A stretch of 64,000 nucleotides of DNA from Erythrobacter litoralis. Lineage in GTDB: Bacteria > Pseudomonadota > Alphaproteobacteria > Sphingomonadales > Sphingomonadaceae. The position numbers and the translations under genes were made by a program. This document shows, in pieces, positions 61,194-64,000 of the stretch. The stretch spans positions 310,001-374,000 of the forward strand of contig NZ_SOSI01000001.1 of assembly GCF_029760855.1 (NCBI RefSeq). Direction: 5' to 3'. Under the pieces are notes generated by a model. The model ran no database searches. It worked only from the letters and a program-made list of their open reading frames with translations, and was not told the DNA's origin. Position 1 is the first letter of the stretch. Each line of letters starts with the position of its first letter.

Positions 61194-62366
61194 TCACTTC
61201 CCTCTGTGATAGCGGTGGGGGACGAAGGGCAGCGTCGCGACCTTCGCCGGTAGTCTCTTGTTACGAACCTCGACCTCGAGCTCGGTTCCCGGTTCGGCCT
61301 GCGCCTTGGCGACATAGCCCATCGCGATAGGGTGGCCGAGCGTGGGCGAGAAGCCGCCACTGGTGATGCGGCCGACTTCTTCGGCACCGGCGAACACCTT
61401 GGCGCCTTCGCGCGCGGGCAGGCGGCCTTCGAAGACAAGGCCGACGCGGCGGTTCTTCGTCCCGCCGCGCAGGGCGGCGCTGACATATTCGTGGCCCTTG
61501 TAGCCACCGCTCTCGCGCCGGGTCTTGGTAAGCGCGAAAGTCAAGTCGGCACTAACAGGGTCGATCTCGGCAGTAAGGTCGTGGCCGTATAGCGGAAGGC
61601 CGGCCTCGAGGCGCAGAGAGTCCCGCGCGCCCAGCCCCACCGGGCGCACCTCGATCTCGGCGCAGAGGCGGTTGCACAGCGTCTCGACATGCTCGTTCGG
61701 CAGCGAGATTTCGAACCCGTCCTCGCCGGTATAGCCTGCGCGCGTGATGCGCAGCGGCCATTCGCCGAAATCGTGGCAGACGCTTTCCATGAACACCATG
61801 TCGTCGATCACGTTGCGCATCACGCGATTGAGAGCGGTTGCGGCGTTCGGCCCCTGCAAGGCGATCAGCGCGTGATCGTCCATGTGGGTGAGCGTGATCT
61901 CATCCGGCAGATGCTCGCGCATCCAGGCGATGTCGTCCCACTTGGTCGCCCCGTTGACGACGATGTAATAGGCCGGATCGCCCCAATGGCCTTCGGTGCC
62001 CGCTTCCTCGTCCGCCTCGATCCATTCGGTGGCATTGGTGACCATCAAGTCGTCGAGGATGCCGCCCTCATCGTTCAGCAACAGCGAATAGCGTACCTTG
62101 CCGGGCTTCAACGAGGCAATCGCACCGGGCAGCAGCTTTTCCAGCTCGGCGGCGACGTTCTCGCCCCGCACCATCAATTGGCCCATGTGACTGACGTCGA
62201 ACAGGCCGGCCTGCTCGCGCGTCCAGTCATGCTCGGTAACGATGCCTTCGTACTGGATAGGCATATGATAACCTGCGAATGGGACCATCCGCGCGCCCTT
62301 GCGCCGATGCCACGCATCCAGCGGGAGCGTTTCGATCTCTTGGGGTGTGTCGGTATCGTCGCTCAA
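61194..62366 (-). CDS. gcvT: Glycine cleavage system T protein (aminomethyltransferase)
   Basis: A 390-residue protein from a TTG start at 62366, with AAGGA at good distance. Signature segments: [20 protein letters not shown] near residue 30, [15 protein letters not shown] near residue 53, and [18 protein letters not shown] near residue 245. It transfers the methylene group to tetrahydrofolate. It is the first gene of the gcvT-gcvH-ridA-gcvPA-gcvPB operon and lies behind a tandem glycine riboswitch. Confidence 0.96.
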   Translation of the reverse strand: MSDDTDTPQEIETLPLDAWHRRKGARMVPFAGYHMPIQYEGIVTEHDWTREQAGLFDVSHMGQLMVRGENVAAELEKLLPGAIASLKPGKVRYSLLLNDEGGILDDLMVTNATEWIEADEEAGTEGHWGDPAYYIVVNGATKWDDIAWMREHLPDEITLTHMDDHALIALQGPNAATALNRVMRNVIDDMVFMESVCHDFGEWPLRITRAGYTGEDGFEISLPNEHVETLCNRLCAEIEVRPVGLGARDSLRLEAGLPLYGHDLTAEIDPVSADLTFALTKTRRESGGYKGHEYVSAALRGGTKNRRVGLVFEGRLPAREGAKVFAGAEEVGRITSGGFSPTLGHPIAMGYVAKAQAEPGTELEVEVRNKRLPAKVATLPFVPHRYHRGK

Positions 62367-62420
62367 AGCCCGTCCTTACAGTAAAGCATGGCAACGCCCG
62401 TAAAGGCGCCGTTACAACCC

Positions 62421-62610
62421 ATGCCCCCTCTGTCGGAGAACCTGAGAGACTGACCTCGCGCAAGGGCGCGGGGCTTACCCCTTCGGTGGCGCCGACCCGC
62501 GTGGTCGGAGCGCTTTCCAGAGTGTCGATGAACGCGCACGGTCCATGCTGCCTGAGAGTTTCCGGGGCGGTTGCTCCTTCGGCGCCGCTGTTTCGAGCGG
62601 GCTCTCCCGT
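62421..62610 (-). ncRNA. Tandem glycine riboswitch
   Basis: On the minus strand aptamer 1 begins GGGAGAGCC (near 62608) and contains GCGCCGAAGGAGCAACC and AACTCTCAGGCA; aptamer 2 contains GCGCCACCGAAGGGGTAAGC and TCTCTCAGGTTCTCCGACAG, ending near GGGGGCATGG (62421). CCGAAGG(A/G)G(C/T)AA and CTCTCAGG are the glycine riboswitch hallmarks, present twice. Between aptamer 2 and gcvT a long imperfect hairpin (GCATGG ... CCATGC) could be the expression platform; it has no strong U-run, so translational control is possible. Glycine binding is expected to turn on the operon. Confidence 0.9.
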
Positions 62611-62695
62611 GCGCGCCCGCCTTAGAATCGCTTCCTTGGCCGACGCACAGTCCCTGCGCGAAGCGGCGGGTGCGGTCAATCGGGGAAGCGCGGTT

Positions 62696-63634
62696 TCAGG
62701 TGTTCAGCCACAACAAATAGCAGGCCGACAGTACGATCCACGCCCCGTCCAGCGTCTTCAGCCGCCGCGCGCCGAGCCACAGCGCGATCGGACGGGCGAG
62801 GAAGCCGCCCAACACCGCGCCCGGCGCAGCGAGCAGCACGACTTCCCATGCGATCGTGCCGGCCTCGACGTGCCAGACGCTCCCCGCGATCACGCTCACC
62901 GATGAGATCAGGCACGCCGCTCCTGTGCACAGCAGGACGGGATAGTGGCGGATAAAGAGATACAGCGCGACCAACTCGCCGATCCCGACCGAAAACAGTG
63001 CGGTGATCGCTCCGCCTGGAATAGCAAGGAGGAGAAGGACGGCAAGATCGCTTTTCGCCAGCCGCGCGTTTTCGGTCCGCTCGCGATTGACCGTCCATGT
63101 GGTAGCGATGAGCGAAAGGCCTAACAGGATCGAAAACGCCTTGTACGCCATCAGCACCGCATGCTGGCCGAACGCGGTCGCGCGCTGGGTCAGCAGCATG
63201 ACGGGCAACGACAAGGCCAGCACCGCGCCGACGACGATAAAGAAATCGCGCGGGCTTACAGCGGCGTGCAGGGGTTCGGGCGGCGGCTGGTGGAACAGGC
63301 GATCGGTCCAGCGCAGCGCGCCCATCGTCATGCCGAAGCTCTGGATCGCCATCGAGACGCCGACAATCTGCAAGGGCTGCAAGTCCATCACTCGCCACTC
63401 GCGCAAGGCGTTGAACACCGGCACGAACACCACCCCGCCCCCTGTGCCCGAGGTATTGGCGATGATCGCGCCGATTACGCCGATGCCCGGCAGGAACCAC
63501 ACATCGCGCATCAGTGCCGGATCGAAGGGCGCGAGCATCCAGACCAGCACATAGGCCATCAGCAAGGCGCCTGCGCCCCATGCCGCCAATCGCCCGCGCG
63601 GCTCGGCGCTCAGTCGAGGTTGGGTCGCAGCCAT
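62696..63634 (-). CDS. Sulfite exporter TauE/SafE family permease
   Basis: A 312-residue polytopic membrane protein with about nine hydrophobic helices. The TauE/SafE signature is [20 protein letters not shown] near residue 45 and the second-half repeat [20 protein letters not shown] near residue 220. Family members transport sulfite, sulfoacetate or related anions; the substrate is unknown. ATG 63634 lies inside the 3' end of metH, overlapping by 25 bp. Confidence 0.88.
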   Translation of the reverse strand: MAATQPRLSAEPRGRLAAWGAGALLMAYVLVWMLAPFDPALMRDVWFLPGIGVIGAIIANTSGTGGGVVFVPVFNALREWRVMDLQPLQIVGVSMAIQSFGMTMGALRWTDRLFHQPPPEPLHAAVSPRDFFIVVGAVLALSLPVMLLTQRATAFGQHAVLMAYKAFSILLGLSLIATTWTVNRERTENARLAKSDLAVLLLLAIPGGAITALFSVGIGELVALYLFIRHYPVLLCTGAACLISSVSVIAGSVWHVEAGTIAWEVVLLAAPGAVLGGFLARPIALWLGARRLKTLDGAWIVLSACYLLWLNT

Positions 63635-64000
63635 CTCTCGGCGGTCGCCATATCGACGCCGCGCCGCCGTGCATAGTCTTCCACTTGGTCGCGCCCGATC
63701 CGCGCGACCCCGAAATAGGCGGCTTCCGGGTGGGCGAAATAAAAGCCGCTCACTGCCGCGGTCGGCAGCATGGCGAAGTTCTCGGTGAGTTCGAGACCGG
63801 CGTTCCCCGGCACATCGAGCAAGTCGAACAGGATCGGCTTGAGGCTGTGATCCGGGCATGCGGGATAACCCGGCGCAGGACGGATGCCGCGATATTCCTC
63901 TTTAATCAGCGCGGTATTGGTGAGCTGTTCGCCCGGCGCATAGCCCCACAGATCGGTTCGGACGTGCTGGTGCAGCCGTTCGGCAAAAGCCTCGGCGAAA
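63610..64000 (-). CDS. metH: Cobalamin-dependent methionine synthase, C-terminal part (5' end outside window)
   Basis: The visible 130 residues are the end of the AdoMet-binding reactivation domain: [40 protein letters not shown] (the conserved [12 protein letters not shown]), [20 protein letters not shown] and the end [13 protein letters not shown]. It methylates homocysteine from methyltetrahydrofolate. The gene enters from the right edge of the window and its stop lies within the TauE gene start. Confidence 0.95.
   Translation of the reverse strand, partial: FAEAFAERLHQHVRTDLWGYAPGEQLTNTALIKEEYRGIRPAPGYPACPDHSLKPILFDLLDVPGNAGLELTENFAMLPTAAVSGFYFAHPEAAYFGVARIGRDQVEDYARRRGVDMATAERWLRPNLD

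Noticed and set aside
62227-62679. Open frame across the glycine riboswitch
   Set aside because: The region is explained by two aptamers with CCGAAGG and CTCTCAGG hallmarks; the frame has no protein features.
1-64000. CRISPR arrays
   Set aside because: No regularly spaced repeats of 23-40 bp were seen by eye, and no cas-like gene is present.

Overview
The window looks like a chromosomal segment of a carotenoid-producing alphaproteobacterium, most probably Sphingomonadales/Erythrobacteraceae. The evidence is high GC coding sequence, a compact crtY-crtI-crtB cluster, a split glycine decarboxylase (gcvPA/gcvPB), a MipA/OmpV porin-like protein, many predicted lipoproteins and a valine-degradation cluster. 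The taxon is an inference from gene content and protein style; no rRNA is present.

Layout. 1-10.7 kb: a LacI-type regulator (cut by the window edge) divergent from a Baeyer-Villiger-type monooxygenase, a CinA-like protein, a large DUF2339 membrane protein, then the minus-strand secE-nusG // rplK-rplA block and an alanine/glycine:cation symporter. 10.7-15.8 kb: a 49-aa protein, a DUF885 lipoprotein and an amidohydrolase (both exported), a small membrane-protein/winged-helix pair behind two matching palindromes, and MipA. 15.9-20.3 kb: crtY, crtI, a LOG-family gene and crtB, nearly all overlapping. 20.4-28 kb: a biotin-dependent carboxylase alpha subunit, a drug-efflux MFS protein, DNA polymerase IV, a Nudix hydrolase, 6-phosphogluconolactonase, Dps and a PhoX-type protein. 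28-37.2 kb: a Fur-box-led PepSY/TonB-receptor iron-uptake operon and a complete RND efflux triad.

37.2-48.4 kb is an 11.1-kb integrated island. It sits in a tRNA-Gly(CCC) gene, is bounded by a perfect 39-bp direct repeat of the 5' half of that tRNA, and carries a tyrosine integrase next to the tRNA. Repeats of GTTTACA lie exactly 32 bp inside each 39-bp core. The left half holds integrase, an HNH endonuclease, decayed phage-like genes and a serine recombinase. The right half (42.5-48.2 kb) is the most interesting part: a GIY-YIG-like protein, a Vsr endonuclease, an 785-aa protein with two GHKL ATPase domains joined by a coiled coil and a DHp-like segment, a receiver domain fused to a HEPN-like RxxxxH domain, and a cytosine-5 DNA methyltransferase whose 3' end overlaps the receiver-HEPN gene by 102 bp. 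I read this as a candidate restriction-linked, phosphorelay-like anti-phage system.

48.5-56.6 kb: valine catabolism (mmsA, isobutyryl-CoA dehydrogenase, 3-hydroxyisobutyryl-CoA hydrolase, enoyl-CoA hydratase, mmsB), interrupted by three small lipoprotein genes and a polysaccharide deacetylase. 56.6-62.6 kb: a minus-strand glycine-cleavage operon (gcvT-gcvH-ridA-gcvPA-gcvPB, followed by an Nmad3-like gene) behind a tandem glycine riboswitch. 62.7-64 kb: a TauE/SafE permease and the C-terminus of cobalamin-dependent methionine synthase.
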